Part shown: positions 17,762 through 26,024 of the stretch, piece after piece
Numbering within the stretch: position 1 is the first letter of the stretch
How the letters are laid out: each line of letters opens with the position of its first letter
Source of the DNA: Paenibacillus taichungensis
Lineage (GTDB): Bacteria; Bacillota; Bacilli; Paenibacillales; Paenibacillaceae
Length of the DNA stretch: 64,000 bases
Direction: 5' to 3'
NCBI RefSeq assembly: GCF_013359905.1
Contig: NZ_JABMCC010000107.1
Coordinates: 110,831 to 174,830, forward strand
Program-made: the position numbers and the translations under genes
The notes under the pieces: model-generated
The model's input: the letters and a program-made list of their open reading frames with translations, nothing else
Databases searched by the model: none
Told to the model about the DNA's origin: nothing

Positions 17762-17897
17762 CTGGAGTGTATCAAACGGTAGCTATACTCAAAAGAAAGG
17801 ATATTGATATTAGATTGACAGTAAACTCAACTATTCTTAGAATTATCATGTGTGCTACTTTACAACTATAAGAGGTATACATAATTAGCGGTAAAGG

Positions 17898-17929
17898 AAA
17901 CACTATCATTACAGTAGATAGTGTTTTTT
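17898..17929 (+). terminator. Rho-independent terminator
   Basis: Arms AAACACTATC/GATAGTGTTT with a nine-base loop and T-run, directly before the XRE gene. It ends the metallopeptidase operon or attenuates the next gene. Confidence 0.75.
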
Positions 17930-17951
17930 GAAATGAATCGGAGGATAAAAA

Positions 17952-18452
17952 ATGAAGGATAAACAGGATGTAAGTGCCGGGGATTTAATTAAAGAAACAA
18001 GAATTAAAAAAGGGTTGACCATGACTAAGGCAGCTGACCTTGCTGAAATGTCACTTTCGACATTCTCTTTGGCTGAGAAAGACAGTGAAAAGCATCCATC
18101 CACGTATGACACCATTTATAAAATAGCTCATGTGTTAGATTTAGATCCTTTAGTATTGATCGAAATGTCACCTCATTTAGACGTCACCGAAGCACCTGAT
18201 ATCGCACTAATTAAAGGTGAGTCAAATGATCCAAAGGTAGTTTTAGCAAGAAGATTAAAAGAATTGCGGAAAGATAAAGGGATGACGCAAAAAGAAGTCC
18301 GCAGGATAGTGAATATGTCAGAAATTCGGTTTAGCCATATGGAGTTAGGCCGGTACATGCCTGATGAGATAAAATTGGAACAAATAGCTGAAGTGTTAGG
18401 AACTACAGTGAAGTACCTGAGCGGGTTATCAGACATTAAGACCGCAGAGTAA
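17952..18452 (+). CDS. XRE-family regulator with two HTH domains
   Basis: A 166-residue protein with two Cro/C1-type helix-turn-helix domains, residues 10-65 (GDLIKETRIKKGLTMTKAAD) and 96-150 (ARRLKELRKDKGMTQKEVRR). Two HTH units in one chain can bind two half-sites as a monomer. It has a strong ribosome binding site (CGGAGGA). It follows the HELGH peptidase gene and is the best local candidate to be that enzyme's target and to read the nearby operator at 15894; both are inferences. A decayed paralogue is at 21742-21996. Confidence 0.85.
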   Translation: MKDKQDVSAGDLIKETRIKKGLTMTKAADLAEMSLSTFSLAEKDSEKHPSTYDTIYKIAHVLDLDPLVLIEMSPHLDVTEAPDIALIKGESNDPKVVLARRLKELRKDKGMTQKEVRRIVNMSEIRFSHMELGRYMPDEIKLEQIAEVLGTTVKYLSGLSDIKTAE

Positions 18453-18523
18453 TTGGAGAGTTGATATTATCAATTGCTATACTATATTTAAGGTTATCAG
18501 ATTATCAATTAGGGGGTTACGTG

Positions 18524-18880
18524 ATGGATGAGGAGAGACTGCGGGAGATTGAGAACAATATAATCAATAATCCGAAGGTTGATTTGTTTGTGGTACAGCA
18601 AGTTTTGCTGGAATGTGTGGATGAAATTCGAACTCTCAAGAATACAGATACGGGAGTACCAGGGAGGATCTTTGATCCAAGGCAAAACATTGGGAAAACG
18701 ATAATAATTACTAGAAATACTAACTCTCACGAATTCGAGATAGGGCAAGAGTGCGTTATTGTTGAATGGGATAATTTCAGTGAAGAAGTGGATGGACATT
18801 CTGGAGTAGAAGCAATGGCTGTAGGGGATGTAGAATGCGACACTTGGTATGTACTGCATTCTGACTATGATTTTAAATAG
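18524..18880 (+). CDS. Hypothetical protein, 118 residues
   Basis: ATG 18524 follows AGGGGGTT; the frame is open upstream without a better start. The first 45 residues are helical and acidic. The rest is a beta-rich segment (GKTIIITRN ... ECVIVEW) with an acidic ending that could fold as a small barrel. Not recognised. It lies 71 bases after the XRE gene and before a terminator, so the two are probably co-transcribed. Confidence 0.6.
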   Translation: MDEERLREIENNIINNPKVDLFVVQQVLLECVDEIRTLKNTDTGVPGRIFDPRQNIGKTIIITRNTNSHEFEIGQECVIVEWDNFSEEVDGHSGVEAMAVGDVECDTWYVLHSDYDFK

Positions 18881-18904
18881 ATATCCAAGATATATGTAAG
18901 AATT

Positions 18905-18931
18905 AAAAGTAGCCTACATAGCTACTTTTTT
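18905..18931 (+). terminator. Rho-independent terminator
   Basis: Nine-base arms AAAAGTAGC/GCTACTTTT with a seven-base loop and T-run. Confidence 0.85.
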
Positions 18932-19060
18932 ACTTTAAAGGTTAAAGAATAAAAAATTAAATCAATTATCATCTTATTTTAAACTGGTAATGGATACTGA
19001 AATATTGTTTAGTAATAAATCTTTAAAAAAGCACTAGTACTATGTTATAGGAGGGGTTAT

Positions 19061-19813
19061 ATGTCAGAAAAGTTGTTCACACACTATAAATCCAATGCAT
19101 CATTTCAGGCTTTAATATATTCTAAAATGGACAAGTTTTATAATTTCTACAAATTCTTTATTTTCTTTGTGCTTTGTTTAGTAGTATTGGCACTTCTCAC
19201 GGGTCTGATTCTTCAAAATACGCTGTTTTATATGATTTTTATAACTTCTACCATTTTCCTACTGCTAGTAATTTATCAACTGATTAGGATATTTGATAAA
19301 AAGGCTATGGGAGTACTTAAAAATCATTATTCAATTAAATCAAGTCCAAGTGATTGGAGTAGATATGCTTCCGATGTAAGTATTCACTACGTAACAGAAT
19401 ATTTAATAGAAAATAATCTATACTCACGTTGGAAAATAGAAAGGTTAATTTCAGGGTTTGAAAAGGATAATGAAAAAAACAAGATTCCTCCATTAGTTGC
19501 TCCTAGCATTATACTTGCTGTTTCAGTCCCCAATCTCACACAATTGCTATTACATGTTTATACTTTCTTCAATGATAATCAAAATATTCCTCTTTACATA
19601 CAGAATCAAAGTGGAGCAAAGATTATTGTAAATGGTGTTATTTTTGCGGTAGTGTTTTTTATATCTTTGTTGATAGTTTGGGGAATATCTATATTCAATA
19701 GACTTAAAGAAGAGATCCGAGAAGTTTTTCTAAATAATGAAGGTTCTAAGAGAAAAGGGTTAATTTCCACCCTTGAAAGTATTTTGTATCAATTTCATGA
19801 AATAGAATCCTAA
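19061..19813 (+). CDS. Four-helix membrane protein, unknown
   Basis: A 250-residue protein with ribosome binding site AGGAGGGG. Hydrophobic segments lie near residues 28-50, 54-72, 145-165 and 188-210, in two pairs separated by a charged cytoplasmic stretch of about 70 residues; the C-terminus is charged. The layout recalls small effector membrane proteins in bacterial immunity and signalling, but no family signature is visible. It stands alone, with its own leader and a long non-coding stretch after it. Confidence 0.65.
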   Translation: MSEKLFTHYKSNASFQALIYSKMDKFYNFYKFFIFFVLCLVVLALLTGLILQNTLFYMIFITSTIFLLLVIYQLIRIFDKKAMGVLKNHYSIKSSPSDWSRYASDVSIHYVTEYLIENNLYSRWKIERLISGFEKDNEKNKIPPLVAPSIILAVSVPNLTQLLLHVYTFFNDNQNIPLYIQNQSGAKIIVNGVIFAVVFFISLLIVWGISIFNRLKEEIREVFLNNEGSKRKGLISTLESILYQFHEIES

Positions 19814-20642
19814 TTTTTGAATATACCAGTGATGAATTAGGTTTTTGGCTCGGAATAAAGACAAGAACTTAATTTCTGTGACAGAAATTGATTATTTTGT
19901 ATTGAGCTTATAGGGGGGAAACATCATTATAATTTTTTTTGATGTTTTCACCAAGCTAAGAAAATATCAAACGATATCAAAATCCTAAAGACGAATTATT
20001 CAAATATATACTAACCCAAAAGCAAAGTGAGGTATAATCTATAAACTCTGTAAAATTACCATTTTTCATTAAATAGTAAATCAAAGGACAACGCGAGCAT
20101 CACACTGTACGCATCAAATTGGCCATTTCAAGTAACATGACCCGTTTTGCCATTCGATAATTCCGAAGTACTCATTACTTGAAACATCATTTATAGCCAT
20201 ATATGCTTCTGAAAGTATATGTAATAGCTGTAGCATTTTATCGGCTCATACTAGCAGTAGTCATCTAGAAGCGAATTAACCATTTTAATCGCTCAAAGAT
20301 ACCCGATTACGGTTAACGGTTGTCCACCAATATATACAATACAGGTGGTTAGCAATGAAATGGTAAGCTCAGGAGAAATATCAATGAGTTTCACATTTGA
20401 GAGGGTTTATTAGTGACTTAAATATATAATTTAATTTAAACCTGATTCTCTTTTCACATTTAAATTAATATCGTAATAGTTTTACCCTATTCAAAATCAT
20501 ACTTGAAATCTAAAATTTAGAGGGACACATTAGGAATTACAACACCATGGTGCGCCAGATCTTGAAATATGTAGAGAATAATCTGGATCATTTGCTAAGA
20601 CGTACATTGGAGAATTAATAACAAAAAGTAGGAGGAGTTCTT
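19814..20642. other. Non-coding stretch with long-range inverted repeat
   Basis: About 830 bases without a convincing gene. Ten-base perfect arms TTTCAAGTAA (20126-20135) and TTACTTGAAA (20175-20184) enclose 39 bases. A short direct repeat of ATATCAAA lies near 19964. No terminator with a clear T-run follows the 19061 gene. It may hold a decayed gene, but I see no recognisable protein remnant. Confidence 0.4.
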
Positions 20643-21520
20643 GTGAACGTGCAGTTGGATTTTGTTTCAGATTGGAAGGAAATATGCATTAAACAGATGG
20701 AAGATGAAGGTCTTCATTTCACGACTAAAACCCAAAAAGATAGATTAATTATACAATATTTGAACTATAGACGTAAAAAGGGTGGTGATCCCCATCCTAG
20801 AAATGTTCATTTTTCAAAGGAGTTTTTTTGTCCATCCGCCGTTCAGAATGGGTTAGAACAACTTGTAAATGCAATAGAAACTGGGAAAAATATCTCTCCT
20901 TACTTTAGCACAAGAGTAGAGAATATAATTATCTGGACGGTATGTATAATGATTGGGAGGTTCTTCATCTCCATCTTGGAGATCAACCTGATACAAAAAA
21001 TTCAAAATTCGTAAAGCGTACTAATGAATTGTTATTTCTGATACTGAATCAAAATAGTGCTTATTTTATCAATGTGCTTACTCATAATGGGAACTGGACG
21101 AACCGATCTCTTCTCCAAATTGTTTATAATAACTGGCCAGAATTAATTAATCCATACATCATTAATGGTGCCGTGGGTCTGGCTTGGAATTATACAAATG
21201 AGCAACACTTCAGACTACGTAAAGCAGGATATAACGTCATTATGGAACTAAGAGACTCGTCCGGTAAATCGTTTGTAATTGGGCCACCAGGACAAGGGAT
21301 AACTGCGTCAGGTAACTCTTTGAAAGATTCTACCAGATATGATGATATTATTAGCGAAATCTTAAGAATTGAACATATGGTTATGGATAATATTTCTGTT
21401 TTTTTAGATGTATGTTCTGTTTCTGAACCTATAAAATTAAAACTAGTGATAATCTCTAATGATTGGTTTGTTGAAGAACAATCTAGCGGAAATATGTGGA
21501 AACTGGAAAAGGTTTGTTAA
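20643..21520 (+). pseudogene. Frameshifted hypothetical gene
   Basis: GTG start after GGAGGAG. The first frame runs 20643-21014, and the rest of the protein continues in another frame to 21520. The junction is near 20920-20935, where the first frame loses coding character and the second picks up with YLDGMYNDWEVLHLHLG. That block resembles the conserved core of an uncharacterised bacterial family with LNDWGIHHLHLG. Joined, the protein would have about 290 residues. A single-base indel explains the break. It could be a true mutation, a sequencing error or, less likely, programmed frameshifting, as no slippery heptamer is evident. Confidence 0.6.
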
Positions 21521-22280
21521 CATACTTTAGAACGATGTGTTGGTGAGTCATAAGTCGATTTTACTAGTTAATCTCTTTTTGAAGTTGCCACCTGATGATA
21601 ACGAATCTAGATATAAAGGTTGCCGCAATCTTTCGTTGCTAACAGCTTATGTAAAATGAGATAAGGGTTATCCCATAGATGCTCTTCTAAGACTTTAAGT
21701 ACTGTGTTAAGCTCACTATTTGATAGGCAAAGCCCTCGGTTTAATACCTTTAGATTATTTGTATTATCACCTCATTTAGATTTTATTCAAGCACCAGATA
21801 TTGCAATTATAAAAGGTTAGACAAATGATTAAAAAGTAAAAAGTGCTCTAACAAAAGGTTACGTCTGAAACCTTACAGTGATTTAGAGCTAAGTAGACTC
21901 ATGCATGAAGGAAAGAAGTTAGAAAAACTAGCTACAACTTTAGAAACTTTTGTGGAATATGTAACTGGCCAAGCAGACAATGAGGTTTTTGGTTGAATCA
22001 ATCGTTGTGTTGTTATTCTCAATTTTTGTAGTATATTTTGATTAGTCAATTGTTAATGAATTTAAAATGCTCATGATCGTTGATTGATACTATCTTAGGC
22101 GAGCGGACGAGAATCGCCCCATTTGGATGTGGGAGATAAAAGTTAACCTTACCGTATCCTCTTCTGGTGGTAGAAAAAGTCCTTATTCATGTTAACAGAA
22201 TTTTTTAATTGCAACCTTAGTTTGAGCTCGGAACAAGTAATTAAGAAAACCATTAAAAATTTAAAGACAGGAGACGGCTA
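21521..22280. other. Decayed region before TnpB element
   Basis: About 760 bases with no intact gene. It holds the XRE pseudogene (21742-21996) and the probable left end of the IS200/IS605-type element (about 22095-22280). The rest (21521-21740) shows nothing recognisable. Confidence 0.5.
21742..21996 (+). pseudogene. Decayed paralogue of the double XRE gene
   Basis: The translation around 21765 reads LSPHLDFIQAPDIAIIKG followed by a stop, matching MSPHLDVTEAPDIALIKG in the intact XRE protein at 17952. Further on, KKLEKLATTLETFVEYVTG matches IKLEQIAEVLGTTVKYLSG. Stops and a deletion of the second recognition helix break the frame, and the N-terminal HTH is missing. This is a diverged, dead second copy about 3.6 kb downstream. 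Confidence 0.7.
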
Positions 22281-23366
22281 ATGCAGAGAACCTACAAATT
22301 CCGATTGTATCCGACCAATGAGGAGAAAATAAACATTCATTTTGTGTTGGAGCGTTGCCGTCTTCTCTATAATCGTTTGCTTGCTGAACGAATCGCTGCC
22401 TACAAGCAAATGGGACAGAGCCTAACCTATTACGAACAGAAGGCAACGCTGCCAGAGAGAAAACAATATATTCCTGAACTCAAAAACGTCCATTCCCAAG
22501 TCCTTCAACATGTTGTAGAACGTTTGGATACGGCATATAAGGCATTTTTCCGACGCGTCAAGACCGGCGAGAAAGCGGGCTTCCCTAGATTCAAGTCAGA
22601 GAGTCAGTACAACTCTTTTACGTACCCGCAAAGCGGGTTTGCCATAGAAGGAAAACATATTCAGCTTTCCAAAATTGGGAAGGTGCGGATTCGACTTCAT
22701 CGTCAGCCGCAAGGAACAATCAAAACTTGTACGGTCGTGGTCAAGAACAGCAAATATTACGCCTGCTTTTCTTGTAAAGTCGAGAATGAACCGCTCCCAT
22801 TTTCAGCAAAACAGATCGGAATTGATCTTGGGATTTCCAAGCTTGCTGTTACTTCAGATGGTGAGCAGATCGAGTCTCCCCAATTTCTTCGTAAAAGCGA
22901 ACAAAAGCTGAAGCTAAAGCATCGTACCATCTCGAGGAAACAGCGCGGTTCTAACCGCCGCCGCAAAGCGGTGAATGAGCTGGCCAGGCTTCATGAGAAA
23001 GTTTCCAATCAACGTAAGGATTATGCTCATAAACAGTCACGAAAGTTGGTTAATGAATATGGATTCATCGCTTTCGAGAATTTGGATATACAAGGAATGG
23101 TCAAGAATAATCATCTAGCTAAAAGCATTGCAGACAGCGGATGGAAAGGACTTGTTCAATTCGTGACGTACAAGGCTGAAAGTGCCGGTCGTCAGGTTGT
23201 ACAAGTGAACCCATCGGGAACATCGCAGCAATGCTCAAACTGCGGAGAAATGGTCAAGAAAACACTCGCTGTACGTGTCCATCAATGTTCGTGCGGATAT
23301 GTTGCGGATCGGGACGAAAATGCAGCGATTAACATTTTGAAACTAGCTTTGAATAATGTATCATAG
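22281..23366 (+). CDS. tnpB: TnpB RNA-guided nuclease, IS605 family
   Basis: A 361-residue TnpB. It has an N-terminal helical domain (CRLLYNRLLAERIAAYKQ), the RuvC-like catalytic residues Asp182 (GIDLG), Glu266 (FENLD) and Asp345 (DRDENAAINIL), and a zinc ribbon with CSNCG and CSCGY. All key residues are present, so the nuclease is probably active. TnpB proteins use an RNA derived from the element's right end to cut DNA at sites next to a short element-specific motif, favouring retention of the element. With no TnpA here, movement would need a transposase in trans. Confidence 0.93.
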   Translation: MQRTYKFRLYPTNEEKINIHFVLERCRLLYNRLLAERIAAYKQMGQSLTYYEQKATLPERKQYIPELKNVHSQVLQHVVERLDTAYKAFFRRVKTGEKAGFPRFKSESQYNSFTYPQSGFAIEGKHIQLSKIGKVRIRLHRQPQGTIKTCTVVVKNSKYYACFSCKVENEPLPFSAKQIGIDLGISKLAVTSDGEQIESPQFLRKSEQKLKLKHRTISRKQRGSNRRRKAVNELARLHEKVSNQRKDYAHKQSRKLVNEYGFIAFENLDIQGMVKNNHLAKSIADSGWKGLVQFVTYKAESAGRQVVQVNPSGTSQQCSNCGEMVKKTLAVRVHQCSCGYVADRDENAAINILKLALNNVS

Positions 23367-23465
23367 CCAAAGCAATTCAATCAGGCTAGGAACTAGCCTT
23401 CAAGGAGGGACGAGGGTACGAGTCCCGATGATTTGAGAAGCCCTCCATGAATTGGAGAGAGGTTC
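23250..23465 (+). ncRNA. Candidate omega RNA of TnpB
   Basis: Known TnpB guide RNAs span the 3' end of tnpB and the element's right end. The region after the stop is structured (hairpins at 23407-23426 and 23443-23457) and has no frame. Boundaries are estimated by analogy only; the guide would be the sequence just outside the right end. Confidence 0.4.
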
Positions 23466-23550
23466 ACTATAATAGTTATGCGTATATTTAAACTATACTT
23501 AGATATTAATTTAGAGTAGCTCGTACTGATTGAGAGTGGGGAACATTATA

Positions 23551-24225
23551 ATGAGTTACTGGATGCAAGTGGCTGTGTCACTTGTTTTATCAACTTTTGA
23601 GATCACAACCATTTTGATCTTAACGTTTGTGTTGTTCCGTTTCAAATTGAAAAGATACGTGATATCTATGTTGTTAATCGGAGCTGTTCTTTCGTACTGT
23701 TCGTATGAGATTAGAGAAGGGTTTCGTCTACCTCTAATAGTAGATACGAGTTTTCAAGTCGTTGCATTATATCTTATATTTCGTTTCATTTATCGAATAG
23801 GTTATTTTTATTCTTTTGCTATGATGGCCAAAGGGGTAGCGCTGTACATGGTAATCAACTATGCGATTAGTAAAATTACATTTTTCTCAATCCAGGATTC
23901 CACATCAGCATTACACATGAGTTCATACATCCTACAGTTATCTACAATACTATGTGGGCTTATAGCTGCTTACCTGATGCGACGGTTTAATATTGGGGTA
24001 TCTTATGTACCATTCTCATATAAAGAAAGAGTGATTTACAAAGGGGCTAATAAGCTTATTTTAATCACAGGTTTTTTTGCTACGTTAGTGTTCTGTTCAA
24101 CCTTAATCAGTATCTATTTACATTGGGACAAGATTTTATTGATGTCAATGATAATCATGTTTATATTATTCATTATTCTAATGCGGTTATCTTACGTCAA
24201 AGAATATGATGATCAAGATGGGTAG
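23551..24225 (+). CDS. Polytopic membrane protein, AgrC-sensor-like
   Basis: ATG 23551 follows GTGGGGAA; an in-frame GTG at 23530 is less likely. The 224 residues contain about six or seven hydrophobic helices with short loops (near 5-25, 30-48, 58-75, 85-105, 120-145, 172-195 and 198-215). The layout is like the membrane half of AgrC/ComD-type peptide-sensing kinases or a stand-alone sensor; no kinase domain follows. Two LytTR genes are downstream, and LytTR regulators are typical partners of such sensors, so a split signalling system is plausible. Confidence 0.6.
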   Translation: MSYWMQVAVSLVLSTFEITTILILTFVLFRFKLKRYVISMLLIGAVLSYCSYEIREGFRLPLIVDTSFQVVALYLIFRFIYRIGYFYSFAMMAKGVALYMVINYAISKITFFSIQDSTSALHMSSYILQLSTILCGLIAAYLMRRFNIGVSYVPFSYKERVIYKGANKLILITGFFATLVFCSTLISIYLHWDKILLMSMIIMFILFIILMRLSYVKEYDDQDG

Positions 24226-24498
24226 GCTTTGAAATCATGAAACAAATTGAAAATAGGAAGAAGACATAGCTTCGTGTATGTCTCTTTATAATGATAAAGA
24301 AATTTGTATGGGGAAAAGGCACTGAAGGCTGGTTTACATAATTATACATTCAAGAGATGACTGCTTCATATCACTGAACATATATATTATACTACCTTAA
24401 GTGGGTAGAGACCTCTAGTTAGCCAGTTGGAAGAATTAGCTACTCTCACCGTCTTATAAATGGGAGGGTTTTACCAACTTTGTGAAAGGAGTATAAGT

Positions 24499-24885
24499 AT
24501 GATTGATTCTGATCAAAGAGAAGTGGAATATATAGATAGGTTGTTAGTCTTTAAGTGGGATTCAAAGACAAACGAAACCCAACCTAAGCTTATCAAAATG
24601 AGCGATATTTTGTTTTTCTCTACAGATGATATTAACGGCACAACAATTTTTGCAGTGACCAATAATGATGAATATCTGATTCGAAGTTCACTTAAAGAAT
24701 TGAGCCAATTACCTGGTTTCTATAAAACAGATCGCTCTTATGTGGTCAACTGGAGCCAAGCTTCCTCTTTTGATCCTAAATGGAACCAATTAATGTTTAA
24801 AAGTTCTGATAAGAAGGTGAACGTGGCGGGGAGCTACTTCAGAACCCTGAAATCAAAAATACTGGCTTTGCCCAGACATATATAA
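24499..24885 (+). CDS. LytTR DNA-binding domain protein
   Basis: ATG 24499 follows AAAGGAG. The 128-residue protein is little more than a LytTR domain (about residues 20-125): the IKMSDILFFST strand, an ELSQLPGFYKTDRSYVVNW block and a terminal helix. There is no receiver domain, so phosphorylation cannot control it directly. LytTR domains bind paired 9-bp direct repeats. It follows the AgrC-sensor-like gene by 270 bases and is closed by a terminator. Confidence 0.75.
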   Translation: MIDSDQREVEYIDRLLVFKWDSKTNETQPKLIKMSDILFFSTDDINGTTIFAVTNNDEYLIRSSLKELSQLPGFYKTDRSYVVNWSQASSFDPKWNQLMFKSSDKKVNVAGSYFRTLKSKILALPRHI

Positions 24886-24912
24886 AACACTCCAATTAGG
24901 AGTGTTTTTTTT
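24884..24912 (+). terminator. Rho-independent terminator
   Basis: Ten-base arms AAAACACTCC/GGAGTGTTTT with a five-base loop and a long T-run, overlapping the LytTR stop codon. Confidence 0.9.
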
Positions 24913-25030
24913 ACATAAATAGAGATATTAACATAAAAAGTAGTGGTCTATAACATATGAGACTTTGGATGTAAACAACAGTTTACAGGTGTGAAGAAAC
25001 ATAGAACATTCATTATACGGGTGTTAAACT

Positions 25031-25060
25031 AAGTACATAGGTTTCATCTTTTCGTACATA
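25031..25060. promoter_or_regulatory. LytTR-type direct repeat upstream of tandem-LytTR gene
   Basis: AAGTACATA (25031-25039) and TCGTACATA (25052-25060) are spaced 21 bp start to start: 9-bp repeats with a 12-bp gap, the classical LytTR layout. The same GTACAT pair with identical spacing is at 38278-38307, upstream of the LytTR response regulator. Confidence 0.6.
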
Positions 25061-25079
25061 AATTAAGGAGGTTTTAGTT

Positions 25080-25790
25080 TTGACGTTATTAACATTAGTG
25101 TATGACCCGGCTGAGAACGGTCAGCTCACTAATCTTAAATTTGAAGATATTTTATATATTGAATCTGTAAACCGTATTATCACTTATCATCATAAAAACG
25201 GGAAAATATATACTGCACCTCACAAATTGGAAGACTTCGAAAAAAGTATCGCTCTAAAGAAAATGAGATTATTTAGACTAGATCATCGAAATTTCGTTAA
25301 ACTCACTGCAATCAAAACTTATGATAAGAAAAATGGAATTGTTCAATTTAATACTGCTAATAATACTTTTGCTCACATAGCAGAAAAAAACTCTGCTTTT
25401 CTTAGTCTCTCTCTAGATATTATTGAAGAACCAGCAGCTTTATTTGCTCTTGTTATAAAGGAAGATAAAGAACTAATGAATATTAATATTAAAGACTGCT
25501 TTAAAATAGAATCAGTTAATCGCATCGTTACATATCACCACCTAAATGGATGCATTTATTCGGCTCCCCAAAAACTGAGAGATTTCTCCTTAAGTCGTAT
25601 ATTAAGTTCATTGGGAATAGTTCGACTGGATCACCGTAATTTTGTAAATCTAAATTACATTCGTTTCTATGATGTACAAGAGGGTGTTGTTTATTTTGAA
25701 AAAGAGCCAAAACTTTGTAGTCAAAAAGCTCATGTTGCTGCAAAAAATAGGTTCTTCATAGAGACTCATTTACAATTGAAGGAAGTTTAG
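25080..25790 (+). CDS. Tandem LytTR-domain protein
   Basis: TTG start after AAGGAGG. The 236-residue protein consists of two LytTR-like domains, residues 1-118 and 119-236, that are internal duplicates: IESVNRIITYHHKNGKIY in the first matches IESVNRIVTYHHLNGCIY in the second, and RLDHRNFV occurs in both. There is no receiver domain. LytTR proteins normally dimerise on two repeats one helical turn pair apart, so a covalent tandem could bind the 21-bp-spaced repeat just upstream of its own gene as a monomer, which suggests autoregulation. That last step is inference. Confidence 0.8.
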   Translation: MTLLTLVYDPAENGQLTNLKFEDILYIESVNRIITYHHKNGKIYTAPHKLEDFEKSIALKKMRLFRLDHRNFVKLTAIKTYDKKNGIVQFNTANNTFAHIAEKNSAFLSLSLDIIEEPAALFALVIKEDKELMNINIKDCFKIESVNRIVTYHHLNGCIYSAPQKLRDFSLSRILSSLGIVRLDHRNFVNLNYIRFYDVQEGVVYFEKEPKLCSQKAHVAAKNRFFIETHLQLKEV

Positions 25791-26024
25791 AATTATAAAA
25801 AGTGAGTGTTAATGTGGGAAAATATCTCATCAGTTCATTTGAGCTTTTTACAAATTAATTACTCATATATGAGGGGAATTCATAATTTTGATTTTTCTAA
25901 ACTATTTACTCAGCACATAGAACAAAACATAATAGATTCACTTTAATCAGTAATTAACTTGAGCACTAATTAAAGCTTTAGAAAGCTAAAATGAGATACT
26001 AAGAATATTTTAAAGGAGATAAGT

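Larger units (their letters stand above)
22095..23472 (+). mobile_element. IS200/IS605-family element, TnpB only
   Basis: A TnpB gene flanked by structured ends. There is no TnpA (Y1 transposase) gene. The right end has hairpins GGGAC/GTCCC (23407-23426) and CTCCA/TGGAG (23443-23457). Left of the gene, a structured GC-richer stretch begins near 22095. Exact ends are uncertain; the ISs of this family lack terminal inverted repeats. A fossil of a related TnpB lies at 31684. Confidence 0.55.

Noticed and set aside
19964..19985. Direct repeat of ATATCAAA
   Set aside because: Short, AT-rich and single; expected by chance in this composition.
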